A stretch of 64,000 bases of DNA from Prasinococcaceae sp. CCMP 1430 (GCA_013416795.1 RQSC01000630.1:1-64000); one strand, 5' to 3'. Positions 10,336 to 22,453 are shown, counted from the first letter of the stretch. The notes: a model not told the origin generated them from the sequence alone. Made by a program: numbers and translations.

Positions 10336-13300
10336 ATGGCGGCGGCGCCGCCGCCGCCGGCGGCCTCGGATGGCGTTGCAGGCGCAGCAGATGCGGCGCC
10401 GCCATGGGGGTGGGAGGCGTGGTACACCAGCGCGGCCATCGCGGCGGCGTTCGCGCTCATGCTGCTGGACCTCGCAAAGCCGGACCTCGCGCTGCTCGGC
10501 GCGCTCGCGCTCATCCTGGCGACCACCGACATCGTCACCGTGCAGGAGGGGCTGGAGGGGTTCAGCAACCAGGTGCGCTCTTGCGGCAGGGCGTCGCGAG
10601 AGCACCGTCTGTCCACGTGCATGCGTGTGTGCGCGCGCGCAAGCAGTGTGCGCGTGCGCGCGTACGTGTGCGCGCGCCTGCGTGCATGTGGGCGCACGTG
10701 CGAGCTGACATTCAATGCGCGGGCGTGGTCGTCACACTGGCGCCCACGCTCTGCGCGCACGCGCCCGGCGTCCTGTCTCCCCCCCCCTGGGACAACGCCT
10801 AGGGCCTGCTGACCGTGGGCGTCCTCTTCGCCGTGGCGGCGGGCATCAACAACACGGGGGGGCTGGACTACACCATGGGACGCATCCTGGGCGCGCCTGG
10901 CACCGCGGCGGCCGCGCAGTTCCGCCTGATGGTCCCTGTGGCGGTGGTGTCGGCCTTCCTCAATAACACGCCTGTGGTGGCCATCCTCATCCCCATCGTC
11001 AAGCAGTGGGCGGCGCGAATCAGGCTCGCGCCAGGGCAGCTCTTCATCCCGCTGAGCTATGCCAGCATCCTGGGCGGAACGTGAGTGTGTGTGCGTGTGT
11101 ATGTGCATGTGTGTTTGTGTGCGTCCCCATGTGCGCGTACGCGTGTGCGTGTGTGTGTTCACGCGTGTGCGCGCGCGCGCACGCGCGGACTCGGTTCTGA
11201 CGCACCCCTTCCCCCAACCCGCGCTCGCAGGTGCACGCTCATTGGCACCTCCACCAACCTGGTTGTGGCCGGCCTGTACGAGCAGCGCCTCCCGGGCCAG
11301 TCCATCGGCATCTTCGACCTCAGCCCCTACGGCGTGCCCGTCATGCTCAGCGGCCTCGCGTACGTGCTCGCGGTGTCGCCCTGGCTGCTCGTGGGCGGCG
11401 CGCGCCGCAGCAGGTCCGGCGCGGCGGGGGCGGAGGGCGCCGACGAGGAGGACGCCAAGGGCGGCGGCGGCGACGAGCTCGTCGTCGCCGCGCGCGTGCG
11501 GCCCACCAGCCCCGTCGTGGGGCGCACCGTCGCTGAGGGGGGGCTGCGCGGCCTGCCGGGCCTCTACCTGATCTCCGTGCGCCGCGGCGACATGCTGGTG
11601 CGCGCCGTGGGGCCCGAGTTCGTCGTGGCCGATGGAGACGTCTTGCACTTCACGGGCCTGGCGGAGAAGCTGGGCGAGGTGGCCGCGGCGTACGGGCTCG
11701 AGCCTCTGCACCACGAGCACGACCACGACGTCGACGACTCAGCCACGGCGCTCTCCCTCCTCGGAAGCGACCTCGCAGGCGACAAGGGCTGGGCGGCCGC
11801 CGCGGACGTGGATGAGGGGCGCGGGGGCGCCGCGAGCCACGCGTGGGCGGTGGCACTCGCCGATGCCGAGGCCCCGCAAGAGCGCGCGCCCCTCTGCCCC
11901 GGCAGTGATGGATACTACTCCGATGGTGGGGCAGGTGTGATGCGACGGCGGCACTCGGTGCGCAGCGACGCCAACAGGTGCGTGGGCGTGGGCGTGGGCG
12001 CGCGTGCGCGCTGGCGTGCGCGTGCGTGTGCGTATCGGCCACACGCGTGCATCTCGCGCTGACTTTCGCGCTCGCGACTTCGAGCGCAGCCTCGAGCTGG
12101 GCGTCCACGCCTCCTCCTCGAGGGCCAAGGCTACGCGACGAGCCGCGCGCTACGCGAGCAGCGAGGGCACCGTCGATGGCTACTACGGCCCGCACACAGA
12201 CGAGCGCAGCGATCGCCCACCTTCGCCGCCCTCATCGCACGACGCTTCGTCGGTGCGCCGGCACCAGGCCGGCGCGAGCGTGGCGTCGCTGCGGCACATG
12301 CCGCCGCCTGGCCTGCGCATGGCGCGCGCGGCGGTGCGGCCTGGCTCGAGCCTGGAGGGCAAGGCACCGCGCGACGTGGGCTTCCGGCGGCGCTACGGTG
12401 CGGCCATCCTCGCGCTCGTGCGGCGGGGCGAGCAGCTGCATGGCGTTATTGGCCAGACGCCGCTCATGGCGGGCGACGTGATCGTCATGCAAGTGTCGCT
12501 AGACTCGCCGCTGCTGGAACTGATCAACGGCGACCTACCCGAGCCGCAACCTGAGCCAGGCAGTGCTTTGCCCCGCTCACGCTGGTCTCTCAACCGCCTG
12601 ACGGGCAGCTTTGGCTCGCTGTCTGCGGCCGTTGCCGGCGGCGAGAAGGACGGCGAGGCCAGGGAGGGGAGTGCCTCGCCTGGCGGCGATAGCGAGGCGG
12701 ATGCCATCGAATTGTCCGAGGTGACGGTCCGAGATGGCCCGGCGGTGGCGGCGGATCGCGCCGCCGCGAGCGAGCGACAGACTCGCGCTCCCGACGCCCC
12801 GGCGTCGCTGGCCGAGTGCCACGTCGACTTGAAAATCGTGCAGAACTCGGGTGGCGTGGAGCGCGACTTCATGATTGCCATGCGCGTCGCACCTGGGTCG
12901 CCCATCATCGGCAAAACCGTACAGGCCGCCGGGTTGCGCGGTCTGCCCGGGCTCTTCCTGGCATCCATCGAGCGCCATCCCGCAGAGGAGGCCGTTGGAG
13001 GCGCTTGGTCAGGGGGCGAGCGCCGCGCGGGCGACGGCGGTGGCGATTGTGTACGCGACGATGACGGCGGGGTGGGCGGAGTGAGCGCTGCAGCAGGTGA
13101 CGAGGAGGCACCGCCGGTAGATGCGCCGGCCACACCATCCATCGTGGTGGCCGACCGGGACGACAAGCTACGCGCAGGCGACGTATTGTGGTTCTCGGGC
13201 GAGCTGCAAAGCGTGGCCGCCCTTCGGCGGGTGCCCGGGCTCGTGCCTCTCGAGGATCACCAGCTCAGCAAGCTGAAGGTGGTCAAGGCGGAGCGCAGGC

Positions 13301-14280
13301 TTGTGCAGGCGGTGTTGGCACAGCGGAGCGAGCTGGTCGGCCGCACGGCCAAAGATTCTCGCTTCCGCACGCGCTACGACGCCGTCATCATCGCCGTCCA
13401 TCGCGCGGGCGAGCGCGTGCACCACCAGATCGGGGCCATTCGTTTCCAACCGGGCGACGTGCTGCTTCTCGACACCGGTCCGGGCTTCATGCGCGCGCAC
13501 GGCAAAGATCCCGCATTTGCCCTGGTTTCGGAGATCCGCGACTCCATGCCGCCGCGCTTCCACCTGCTGTACGTGGCTGGTGCGGCCGCCGCCGCCATGA
13601 TCGCCCTCGCCGTAGCCAATGTGCTGCCGCTCTTCACGTCGGCACTGCTTGCGGCAGGCGTCATGGTCTGCACAGGCTGCCTCACGCAGGAGCAGGTGCG
13701 CGAGTCGGTCAACTGGCAAGTCATTGTCACCATCGCCACCGCGTTTGGCCTGAGCAACGCCATGCAGAACGCAGGCATCGCCGGCAACTTGGCCAAATGG
13801 ATGGTCGACGGCGCAGAGGCCACTGGGACGGGCGAGACTGGCCTGCTGGTGGCCATACAGGTGGGCACTATCGTGCTGGCCAACGTTGTGGGAAACAACG
13901 CCGCCGCCGCGCTCATGTTCCCTATCGCCGCTGACGCGGCGGTCAGAGGAGGCACCGACCTGCTCAACATGAGCTTCAACGTCATGCTGGCGGCGTCCGC
14001 GAGCTTTGCCAGCCCGTTCGGCTATCAGACGAATCTGATGGTCTATGGCGCGGGTGGCTACCGCTTCGCCGATTTTGTGCGCTTCGGCGGGCCAATGCAG
14101 CTATGGCAGCTGGTGGTGTCTGTGCTGGTCCTCGTGGTGGGTCAGCCTGGCGTCTTCATCCTCTGGGGAGTCACGGGCGGGCTGGTGCTGTTCCTTGTCT
14201 TCGGCAGCACGGCGATACAGGCGATTAAGACCGTCGGAGTATTTGGGTGGCTCAAGCAACAAAGCCGACCCTTCGAATGA
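10336..14280 (+). CDS. DASS/SLC13-type anion (sulfate-like) transporter with four RCK-C domains, four exons
   Basis: Exons 10336-10572, 10803-11080, 11231-11977 and 12090-14280 join in phase to about 1150 residues. The N-terminal membrane half includes FLNNTPVVAILIPIVKQW and, across an intron, the family signature ASILGGTCTLIGTSTNLVV. A long cytosolic middle then contains four TrkA-C/RCK-C-like units, recognised by PTSPVVGRTVAEGGL, PGSSLEGKAPRDVGF, PGSPIIGKTVQAAGL and QRSELVGRTAKDSRF, each followed by a GDVL/GDVIV strand. The C-terminal membrane half carries VVGNNAAAALMFPIA and ASASFASPFGYQTNLMVY. Algal relatives (SLT/SAC1-like) transport or sense sulfate; most have two such domains. Plasma-membrane location is inferred. 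An in-frame ATG at 10297 is an alternative start with poorer context. Confidence 0.88.
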
Positions 14281-14477
14281 GCTACCGAGATTGTTGGTCA
14301 CAGGGGTGCGGGCACGGTTGTCTCTTTACGAAAGCGGAGCTCGGGCGCGCGCGCGAACGCGGGCGACGCCATCACTGGCGCGCATGCGTGCCGCATGGGG
14401 ATGTGTAATATATAGAGAAAGGAAGCCACCCTAGGTGGCGGGTACCCTGGCTTGCAGACGGCACACTCCGCAGTGTT

Positions 14478-14955
14478 TCAGAGGATCTTGATGGCGCCGG
14501 CGACGCACACGTACGAGAGGAAGACGCACGACCACATGCCGACGGAAAAGCTAAGCGTGCGCAGCGGTCCGAGCCCAGCGGCGTAGCAGACGTTGTGCGC
14601 GATGCGCGCAGCAGTGAAAACGCCCACAGCCACGGCGATGGACTTCGCCTCCACCACGCCTTCACTTGCTTGGGCATTGACCAGGCTTGCCGCCATGGCC
14701 AACAGCAGCCCGAAAGGTTCGGCCTCCAGATTGTTCTGCGTGGAGCGGCGCACAGCGGAGTTCAGTCAGCCCGGTGTCGCTCGCTTGCCAGTGCGCGCTC
14801 TCGACACCGCTCGCGCTCCGACAGCTTGGCGCACCTGGTTGACGCGGTTCCAGCGCGCCTGCGGATTTGCGCAGTCGCCAGGCGCGGTCGTCGCGGTGAT
14901 GCGGGAAGGGCACGACGGAGAGAGCCTCGCACACGTCAGACAGATAGACAGCTGA
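14478..14955 (-). CDS. MAPEG-family membrane protein, 5' end unresolved
   Basis: The last exon (14735-14478, 85 codons) reads NNLEAEPFGLLLAMAASLVN, then VFTAARIAHNVCYAAGLGPL and RTLSFSVGMWSCV, which match the middle and C-terminal helices of MAPEG proteins (microsomal glutathione transferase / leukotriene synthase relatives). The preceding exon ends at 14835 with PQARWNRVNQ and splices in phase 0, recreating the R-W-x-R-x-x-Q-N-x-L-E family motif. The first helix was not placed with confidence; a candidate ATG lies at 15375 (minus), followed by a short hydrophobic stretch. Family members act on glutathione conjugates or lipid peroxides in ER membranes. The gene converges with the DASS transporter. 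Confidence 0.72.
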
Positions 14956-15596
14956 TATGCGAGACGGGTGCATGTACATACATGTTCAAGCAGAATGTAT
15001 CGTCCGCGACACCAGCAGGACGCGGACGCGGATGCGCACATAGGTGGCCACGCACCAGTGCTATCGCGGCCTCCTTAGATGCTGGCGGGCGTTCCGCGAA
15101 GCTCTGTGGGGCCTTTTGCGTGGGCCAAAGCATGGGGCCCCATATGGAGTCTTCAGGTGCGCGCACGCCCGCCTTGCCGCGCGCGATAGCGAACGAGCCG
15201 CCGGTCACGACATTCTTGGCTGGATTGTTACGCACACACACAGGTGGTAATGTCAGTCAGCCACCAACAACAACTCAGTCGCCAGCGCGCGCGCAGGCCT
15301 TTGGCGCGCGCGCACCGAAGAGGGCAGCGCACGCCACGCCGATCATCGCCACGTCGGCGCCCGCGGTGCCGCCCATGACCCCCGCACCCGCGGCTGCCGC
15401 CCGCTGCGCGCTCTGTGGCGCGCCCGCACTCGGCAGCGGCGGCGCCGCCAAAAATAAAATAAAATAAAAACTGTCTGCTGCTGTCTCCTACCGGTACCGA
15501 CGGTACAAGAGTCAATGCCTCAGGCTGCGTTTTACGTGGGGTGAGAGCAGCGTGTGCGATTGCGTGCCGGGCGAGTGCACATGTGCACGCGCGAGG

Positions 15597-18500
15597 CTAC
15601 TCCGCGGCCGGGGCATTGGGCGGCGCCTCGACGATCTTCCGATGGAATTCGAGTTTGATGTTCACCCGCCCCCCGCGGACGCCCTCGAGCTTCCACGTGC
15701 TGTTCATGGTGCCGAGGCGCACGACGTCGGCGAGTTGGATGGACGTGAAGCCCAGGGAGCGCCTGCCCACGCCACTGGGCGTCCACACCGCCACGTCGAG
15801 GTCCTTTTGCGCATCCACATCTACGAACTCGAACGTCTGTGAGCCGAAGCTGGGATTGAGCCCGCGCCCCGGCTCGGAGGTGAACACCTCCGTGCCCACC
15901 GACAGCTCCACGCGGGGCAAGATCTTGCGCAACGGCATGCGCCCAGTCAGTGGGACGCGCACAGGGGGCTTCTCCATGCCCTCGCAGCTCTCGAGGGTAA
16001 CCGTCAGGGGCCCAACGGCAGTCTTGACGCGGTCAGCCTGCGTCATCCTCGAGGACCTCAATGACGCCAAGTCACGCACCAACGTCATGTTTCGGCCCAG
16101 CGAGGTCGCGTGAGACGTGTCTGCGTCCGGTTTGACAATCTCGCGCGAGCCGAGCACGAACGTCTCGACGGCGAACTCGATCAGTATCTCTGGACGTGCT
16201 ACCTGCCCATCACCCGTGGGCATCGGCGTCCCTCCATCGAGAGGGATCCAAATCGCCTCTCGCTCACCCTCAGCGACCAGCTCGTCGACCTTCACGATGG
16301 TCGCGCCCAAGAGATCGTTGCTCGCAAGGACCGACTGGTTCTTCATCATCTGCTCCACGTCGCTGGCAATGTGTTGCTTGATCTCGCCGAGCTTGTTCCC
16401 TGCGCTCGTCTCGCTGTCCGTTCTGTCCTCCGACTCCATGCCATGCCCGGCGGCGTCCTTCTCCATACGAATGCGCTCCTCGAGCGTGGCCGCCCTCACA
16501 AGCGCCCTCCCCGCCAAGAGCTTGTGCACTAGGCTCTTCCGATTGGGAGACAGGACGAAGTCCTTGAAGTTTTGGTCCCAAGGAATGTTGAGCACATCGA
16601 TGGTGAACTGCTCGCGGGTCAACTGCGACCGCTCCGCCAGGTGTTTGATGGGCGCGACCTTGCGCGCGATCGCGCCCGGTGAGGCCGCCTTGCTAAGGAT
16701 CGGCTTCCGGTCCTTATCGAAGACGGCGATGACCATCTCTGAGTACGCGAGGTCGCCGCAGGTGAATTTGAAGTCCTCGTTCCACTCGGGCGAGCTCGCG
16801 TTCTTCTTGTGCGAGGTGTGGCGGACGCGCTCCTCGTACGGGAGTTCTCCTGCGAGCACGAGGACGGCGAACGGGTCCGCACTCTCCGGCAAGTTGCGCG
16901 CGCCTATCACGCTCGCGCGAATGGTGTGCGACAAGCCGTCCTTGTCGGTTTTGGTGAGCTCCTTGACCGCCGGAAAGGAGAAGTCGAGCACGGGCACATG
17001 CAGGACCGACGGGTAGCGCCCGGCGCGACGCAGAACGGGCCCCGTGAGCGCATCCTTCAGCGCGCCCATGCCGGGCAGGTCCATCAAATCGAACGCCGGT
17101 AGCAAAGGGGAGGGGCGCAGCACGAGAGACCAGTCGATGACCGGCTGGTCGATGAACGACAAGCTGACGCCCGCGACGAGCGGGAGGCGCGAGATGAGTG
17201 GCCGCATGCGCATACGAACGATGGCGATGAACTGCATCTCCCGCATCTCAAAGCGCACCCTCCACAGAGGGTTGAATTTGAGCCCACAGCTCCCGCCCAC
17301 AACCTGGTCGCCAGCGATTTTGAGGGAGAACTCAACCAGCAGCTCGTCGTTGTTGGTCATCTGTGAGCCATACGCGCGCACAGCCTCAAGCACTGGCGGG
17401 CACTCCCCGAGATCGAAGTCAATGCTGGCCTCCACGAAGCCTGGGACGAGCGTTCCGAGCACTTTGGCGTTCAGCTCATCGATCTCATCCTTCACCGCGT
17501 GCCTCATGTAAGGCCTGCGATTGGGTCGCGCGCGCGCGTGCATGGTCAGTGCTGTGCGCGTGCGGCGGACAGGCACGACCGCGACGCATCTGGGTGATGC
17601 CAAGCGCAGGTCGCGCGCACGCACCACATGTCCAGCATGATCGTGTTGAGCCACGCGCTACGCTGCCACCCAGGAAAGGCCGCCCAAATCGGCAGCCCCT
17701 CGCCGATGCCCATCTGCACGGGCATAGCACTGGCGAGCTTGCGGATCATGTGCTTGGGAACTCCCTCAAGGGACCCATCGTCTTCGCGCAGGTAGCTGAA
17801 GAGGGCCTCCGTGGCGAGGCCCAACTCGCGCGCAATCGCGCGGCCGAACTTCGTCGGGCCTAACCTGCGCTCCGCGGTTGACGACGTGCCTGCTTGCTCC
17901 ACCAAGGGCTGGTACTCGAGCCCCACCGCCACTTCGCCGCCGCTCTTCCTCACCATCGAGTCACCCACCATTCTGACGGACAAGGAGTTCTGTCCCTTCA
18001 TTGGGGTCCGCAGAGGATACCACTTGTGCGTCACCGTGTTGGGCGGTAGGCTTGCGATGCTCACGCACACCTCGCCTACTTTGTCGTCCTTGGACGCCGC
18101 GTCGTGGTCGTACAGCGCGATCCACAGGTATTCGAGGCCCTCCGAGTACACGTCGAGCTCGAAGTCCTCCTCGAAGACAGGATTTCGAATACGCTTCGCG
18201 GTGCGCGTGCGCTGCATGCGCCTCCGTCCGTCCTTGTTCGAGAGCGTGGGCGAGGTGCGGCGCCCGCCAATGCCGACCGCAACGTACGGGTCGATCGAGC
18301 CAAATGTGTCGGTTTTCTGCAGCGCGCGGCACCTAATAATCTGCACGCGCAGCTTCCCGACGGGCTTCACCTCCAGTGCGCGCTCGATTCGCTGCACGAC
18401 CGAGGGTGGCTGATCTGTGGCCAGGACGACGGGCACCGCGTTCGGGTACACGACGGTCTTCCTGAGGGCCTTGGAAATGATGCCATTGATCACGGGCTCG

Positions 18501-19423
18501 ACACCCGGAAAGCTACTGAGCGAAACCGAGGCGGGCTTTTTCACCTGCACGTTGTAAGCGATGCTCGGCTCCTCGAGCATGGTGATCTGCACGCCTCCGA
18601 CGCAGGGGATCTCATCCATGAGCTGGCTCAGAGTGATCTGGACGCTTCCCGCGAGGTCGAGGTCAGTCAGAGAGATCGCGAGGGGAACCAGTCCCCCAAA
18701 AATTTTCGGTCCGCTCAGCTCGAAGACGATGTCGGGGTCGCCGCGCCATTCGAGTTCGAGCTGGATCTGAATTTCGTCCGCCTCGTCTGCAGGCACCAGC
18801 CGCACGCTCTCCACGCACGGCGAGATCGTACCCAGCGAGAACTTCTTGAAGCGCATGGAGTTAACGCCGGGCGGTCGCATGTCATCGAGCATCGGCTCGA
18901 CGATGTCGCGCACGCTCGAGCCGGACGCCGCCGAGATGTGCTTCCACAGCGACGCCAGCATGCTGTTCACCCAGTCCACCTTCTCGCGGCCGGTGCCCGC
19001 CTCGAGCCATGACTCGTCCTGAACCCAGTCACCGCGCGGCAGCATGCTCACCAGACCCTGCAGCCGATGCACGCCCGCAATATTCAGATTGCGCTGCATC
19101 TGTACCGCCGCGGCGCGCCTCGCGCGCCGCCGCCTCCTGCGCGGGCCGACGACGCGCGCCCACAGCACGCTCAGGAGGACGTAGCGCAGCGTGGGAGGCG
19201 CGGCGGCGAGCGCCGCCCACAGAGCGCGCGCCTCCCACGAGGCGCCGCCGCCGACATCCCCCTTGCGCGCCTCATCGGCACCCGCGCGCAACGCCTTGGC
19301 GGCCCCTCGCGCCGCGCGCACCACGACGGGCCCCGCGGGCCCGAGCACACAAGTCGTCGCCGGCGTTGAGCATGATGGACTCGGCGCCGCCGCACGCCAC
19401 GCCGCGCACTGCGCGCGCCGCAA
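15597..19423 (-). CDS. Tricalbin/E-Syt-like protein with two SMP domains and C2 domains
   Basis: Two exons (19423-17625 and 17514-15597) join in phase across a 110-nt intron (TG|G rebuilding Trp), giving about 1238 residues. A hydrophobic segment (TLRYVLLSVLWARVVG) precedes a basic stretch. The first SMP domain begins at ESWLEAGTGREKVDWVNSML and runs through MRFKKFSLGTISPCVESVRL; a C2-like domain follows (VQIIRCRALQKTDTFGSIDP, VFEEDFELDVYSEGLEYLWI). A second SMP module starts at FPGWQRSAWLNTIMLDMW and continues with SIDFDLGECPPVLEAVRAYG; further C2-like segments end the protein. SMP proteins tether ER to other membranes and carry lipids. No in-frame ATG was found near 19423; a candidate first ATG in another frame is at 19445, so the N terminus needs an extra splice. 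Confidence 0.82.
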
Positions 19424-19445
19424 CGCGGCGCAGGCGTACCAGCAT

Positions 19446-20053
19446 CGCGGCGCCTAAACAGCGTCGCGCGGCTCGAGCGGCAGGAGACGATGCAGACCAG
19501 GGGAGACGCGCCGGGAGGGGAGGAGGGGGGGCGCGATGCGGACAGCGCTCGCGCGCCCTCCGCCTCCCCGCCCGCCCGCCTGCCGCGTGGCCGCGCCCGG
19601 CGCGCGCTGTGGCCGCATCGGGCGGCGCCGCTGTGGGGGAACTTCAAGCGACGCCCCCAAAACATACGTAAGACGCCTCGAAATGCACATACTCCGTCAT
19701 ATTCAGATCCGGAATCCACTAGCGAACGTCACCTCATCGCCGGCTGCGTCCAAATCGCGGAATACAAAATCCGACGAGTGCCTACCAGTTCGAACGAAGG
19801 GCGGTGGCACGGAATCTGCATCTGCGCCTGCGTCATGGACCCTACCGTAATTAACTCACCCTTCGAAACCTTAACCCCGCACTGGAGGTGGAGCGACCCG
19901 CGCGATGCGATTTGATGGGGAGCGTTCAGATTGATGGGTGTTTTCGCGCGCCTCGCTGCTCTTTCGAAAACCGCGCGCGGGTGGCGGTGATGCGGGGGGA
20001 GGGGGAGGGGGAGTCGACATGCTCGTGCTCACCCAAGGGATGGCCACATTGCA

Positions 20054-20104
<51 letters not shown>

Positions 20105-20340
20105 ACACCGCGTGCTCGAGAGGCGGCGTCCCGCCCTCCGCGCGCGCGGGGCCCGCCGGGCCCGCAGCGGACTGCGTGGCGCTGCGCAGTGCACCGAGTG
20201 GGCGACGCGACTCGCCGCGCGCGGCGCCGCACAGTCGCGCGCCCGGCGCTCGCTGCTCGCTACTTGGGCGCGAAAATAGGCAATCGCGCCGCACCGTCGC
20301 GCTCTACGCGCGTCGCACGCCGTGCCGGCGGCGGTGACGG
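19446..20340. other. Intergenic region with AT-richer island and 49-nt poly-G
   Basis: No gene is supported. About 19660-19880 is AT-richer and may be the promoter between the SMP protein (minus) and the orphan gene at 20341 (plus). A GATTTGATGGGGA sequence at about 19911 recurs near 62370. A poly-G run covers 20054-20102. Confidence 0.5.
20054..20102. repeat. Poly-G homopolymer of 49 nt
   Basis: An uninterrupted G tract on the plus strand, upstream of the gene at 20341. Homopolymers this long are error-prone in sequencing, and could also form G-quadruplexes. Smaller runs occur at 4237-4249, 46420-46440 and 60877-60903. Confidence 0.95.
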
Positions 20341-22026
20341 ATGGCGGCCATGCTGACGCTGGTGGCTGCGGCGACGGCGGGTCGTGGGCTCGTGAGTCGC
20401 CGCCGCGCCTCCCCGGCACCGGGCGGTGCTGCTCCGGTTGTAGCGGTGGCTGCGCACGCACTCGCAGCAATGTTTGCTCTCACGACGATGGCGAGTTTTG
20501 CGTCTTCGCTGCCGGAGGCGGCGGTGCCCGCTCCGGCAGTCCGCGTCGTGCCCAACGGCGCGGCGTACGTCGTGGCTCGTGTGGTCCGCCCGGACGGCGG
20601 CGACGGTGAGTCTGGCGTGGGCGGAGGCCGTCCAGACTCGGATTCCGGCGATGGCAGCTCCGCAAATGGCGCCTTGGCGTCCCCCGACAATGTCGCCGCG
20701 CCGCCATGTGTGCTCGTGACGATCGGCTACGAGGTGCTGGGCACCTCACAATTTTCGTCGAGAGAGGCGCAAGTGGCCCCCGCCGCAGAGCATGTCGCGG
20801 GCGATGCAAGTGTGCAGCAGGAGCACGAAGCGATGCCGCGCGGCGCTGATGCTCGCTCTCGCGGCAGCGATAGGCACTCGCGCTCGCGCCGCGTGAGCGA
20901 GGGACGCTGCGCGTGCGGCAGCGGCAGCCCCAGTGTGGTCTTCGAACTGCCAGGCAATCGAGCGCTAGAAGATGATCTTGCAATGGCGACCGACGACTCG
21001 GATCGTGGCACCGCGGCCATCGCTGGAGAGGTCGTGTTTTACGCTCAAATGGCAATGGAAGAGTGCGATCGCGCGATGCTCGACCCCTGGGCCGTCTCTC
21101 TGGCGGGCACAAACACTCGCGCCCCCGAACCACGCGCAAGGTTTTATTTCAGCGTCGGTTCCGCGACTGGAGAAATGCTGGCCACCATGTCAGTGTCCGC
21201 CGCCGACCTAGAGCCGAGTGCCAGTGCGCACATCACAGCGGCGAAATTTGTCCACGCAGCCGGCCAGGGAGAGAAATGCTCTGTGCCTGGCGGCCACCTT
21301 CTCGGTGGTGGAGGCGACGCATGTCCCGGCGCGATGGAGACGCAGCCGCAGAGTGTGGCCGCGCGCATCTGTGCGAACATGTGCAGCGGAGGCTTCGGCT
21401 ATGTACTGCGGGCGATGATGGGGGCCGCCCCGCAGCTCATCAAAGCAAGGCGCAGCGCGCCGCACTGGCATGGTGGCAACGCAACTCATGACTCGGAGGA
21501 TCAGGGCGAGCCGTTGCCGGCCGACGCCCTTCTGTTGCTCTGCGCGATACTCGGGGGCGCATTGCTGGCGACGCTGTGCGCGTTGGTAGGCATGACAGTT
21601 GTGTCCAACAGCTCGAGAGCGGCGGCAGAGAGGACGCTGCATGCTACTAGTGTGCCACCGACTACCGAACACATCACTGTTGCCACGCACTCTCGGCGCG
21701 AAGGTAGCGGCGACAACGAGGAAGATTTGATCGTCAGAGGCGGCCTCTTGCATATGCACACTGCAGTGGCGGGCACGTTTGTGCGTGTGGATGATTCGGA
21801 TGCAGATTCCGAGGGCGCCCCAGCTAGCGGCACGGACATCATCAACGGTAGCGCCTACCGCTACGACTACGAGACCGTGAACGCGGAGAACACCACACTA
21901 GCAGGAGGCGAGAACGGAGGCGAGGGCGCGACCAGGTCGCAGCCCGGGCACGTTCCAAGGGGCTGCCAGTGGCAGCGCAGCGGCGTCCGGCTCGAGCGCC
22001 AGCAACCGCCATCAAGCCGCGGCTGA
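20341..22026 (+). CDS. Hypothetical single-pass membrane protein with Cys-containing ectodomain
   Basis: A 561-residue single-exon frame from ATG 20341, not matching a family I recognise. The N terminus has a hydrophobic stretch (AAPVVAVAAHALAAMFALTT) that could be a signal anchor. A long Ser/Ala/Asp-rich region follows, with moderately ordered patches such as VLVTIGYEVLGTSQFSS and RARFYFSVGSATGEMLATMS and several cysteines (GEKCSVPGG, RICANMCSGG). A clear transmembrane helix (LLLLCAILGGALLATLCALV) lies near residue 400, followed by a ~140-residue polar tail. This is type I receptor-like topology. Lower-GC codon use than its neighbours is seen in places. Length and topology argue for a real gene, but antisense frames are also long. 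Confidence 0.5.
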   Translation: MAAMLTLVAAATAGRGLVSRRRASPAPGGAAPVVAVAAHALAAMFALTTMASFASSLPEAAVPAPAVRVVPNGAAYVVARVVRPDGGDGESGVGGGRPDSDSGDGSSANGALASPDNVAAPPCVLVTIGYEVLGTSQFSSREAQVAPAAEHVAGDASVQQEHEAMPRGADARSRGSDRHSRSRRVSEGRCACGSGSPSVVFELPGNRALEDDLAMATDDSDRGTAAIAGEVVFYAQMAMEECDRAMLDPWAVSLAGTNTRAPEPRARFYFSVGSATGEMLATMSVSAADLEPSASAHITAAKFVHAAGQGEKCSVPGGHLLGGGGDACPGAMETQPQSVAARICANMCSGGFGYVLRAMMGAAPQLIKARRSAPHWHGGNATHDSEDQGEPLPADALLLLCAILGGALLATLCALVGMTVVSNSSRAAAERTLHATSVPPTTEHITVATHSRREGSGDNEEDLIVRGGLLHMHTAVAGTFVRVDDSDADSEGAPASGTDIINGSAYRYDYETVNAENTTLAGGENGGEGATRSQPGHVPRGCQWQRSGVRLERQQPPSSRG

Positions 22027-22453
22027 ACGGGGTGCACACCGTGCAACTCTGTCACCGCTCATTAGCTGGCACGTGCAAGTCGGACCGTGCCTACCTCAGT
22101 GTCCCCGAGTCGACGGCACTTATTGAAATGTGAATGGCATCCCCCCGTCCATCGAAAGAAGGAACCCAAACGAGATATTAATCAACCGCGCGCACATACA
22201 CACATACGCAGGCATGAACACGCGCACCATTGCTTCATCTTCCACACGACGCCCACCAGCTCGACACGAAACGCGCCTGACTTCCAAGCATCGCACGGGC
22301 GGCGTGCACCCCGCCTGCAGCGCACTCATTGCAAGACGCAGCGTCGTTGGGCATTGCATTTAATTCACAGAGCACCTCATTCTACGAGGCGATCCTCACG
22401 CGCCCCGTATCGCGCACAAACGAGCGCACGAGGGCAGGCGAACCGCGCGGAGC
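22027..22453. other. Convergent 3' spacer, no gene seen
   Basis: An AT-richer spacer between two convergent gene ends, probably 3' UTRs. Small open frames here show no protein-like features. Confidence 0.6.
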
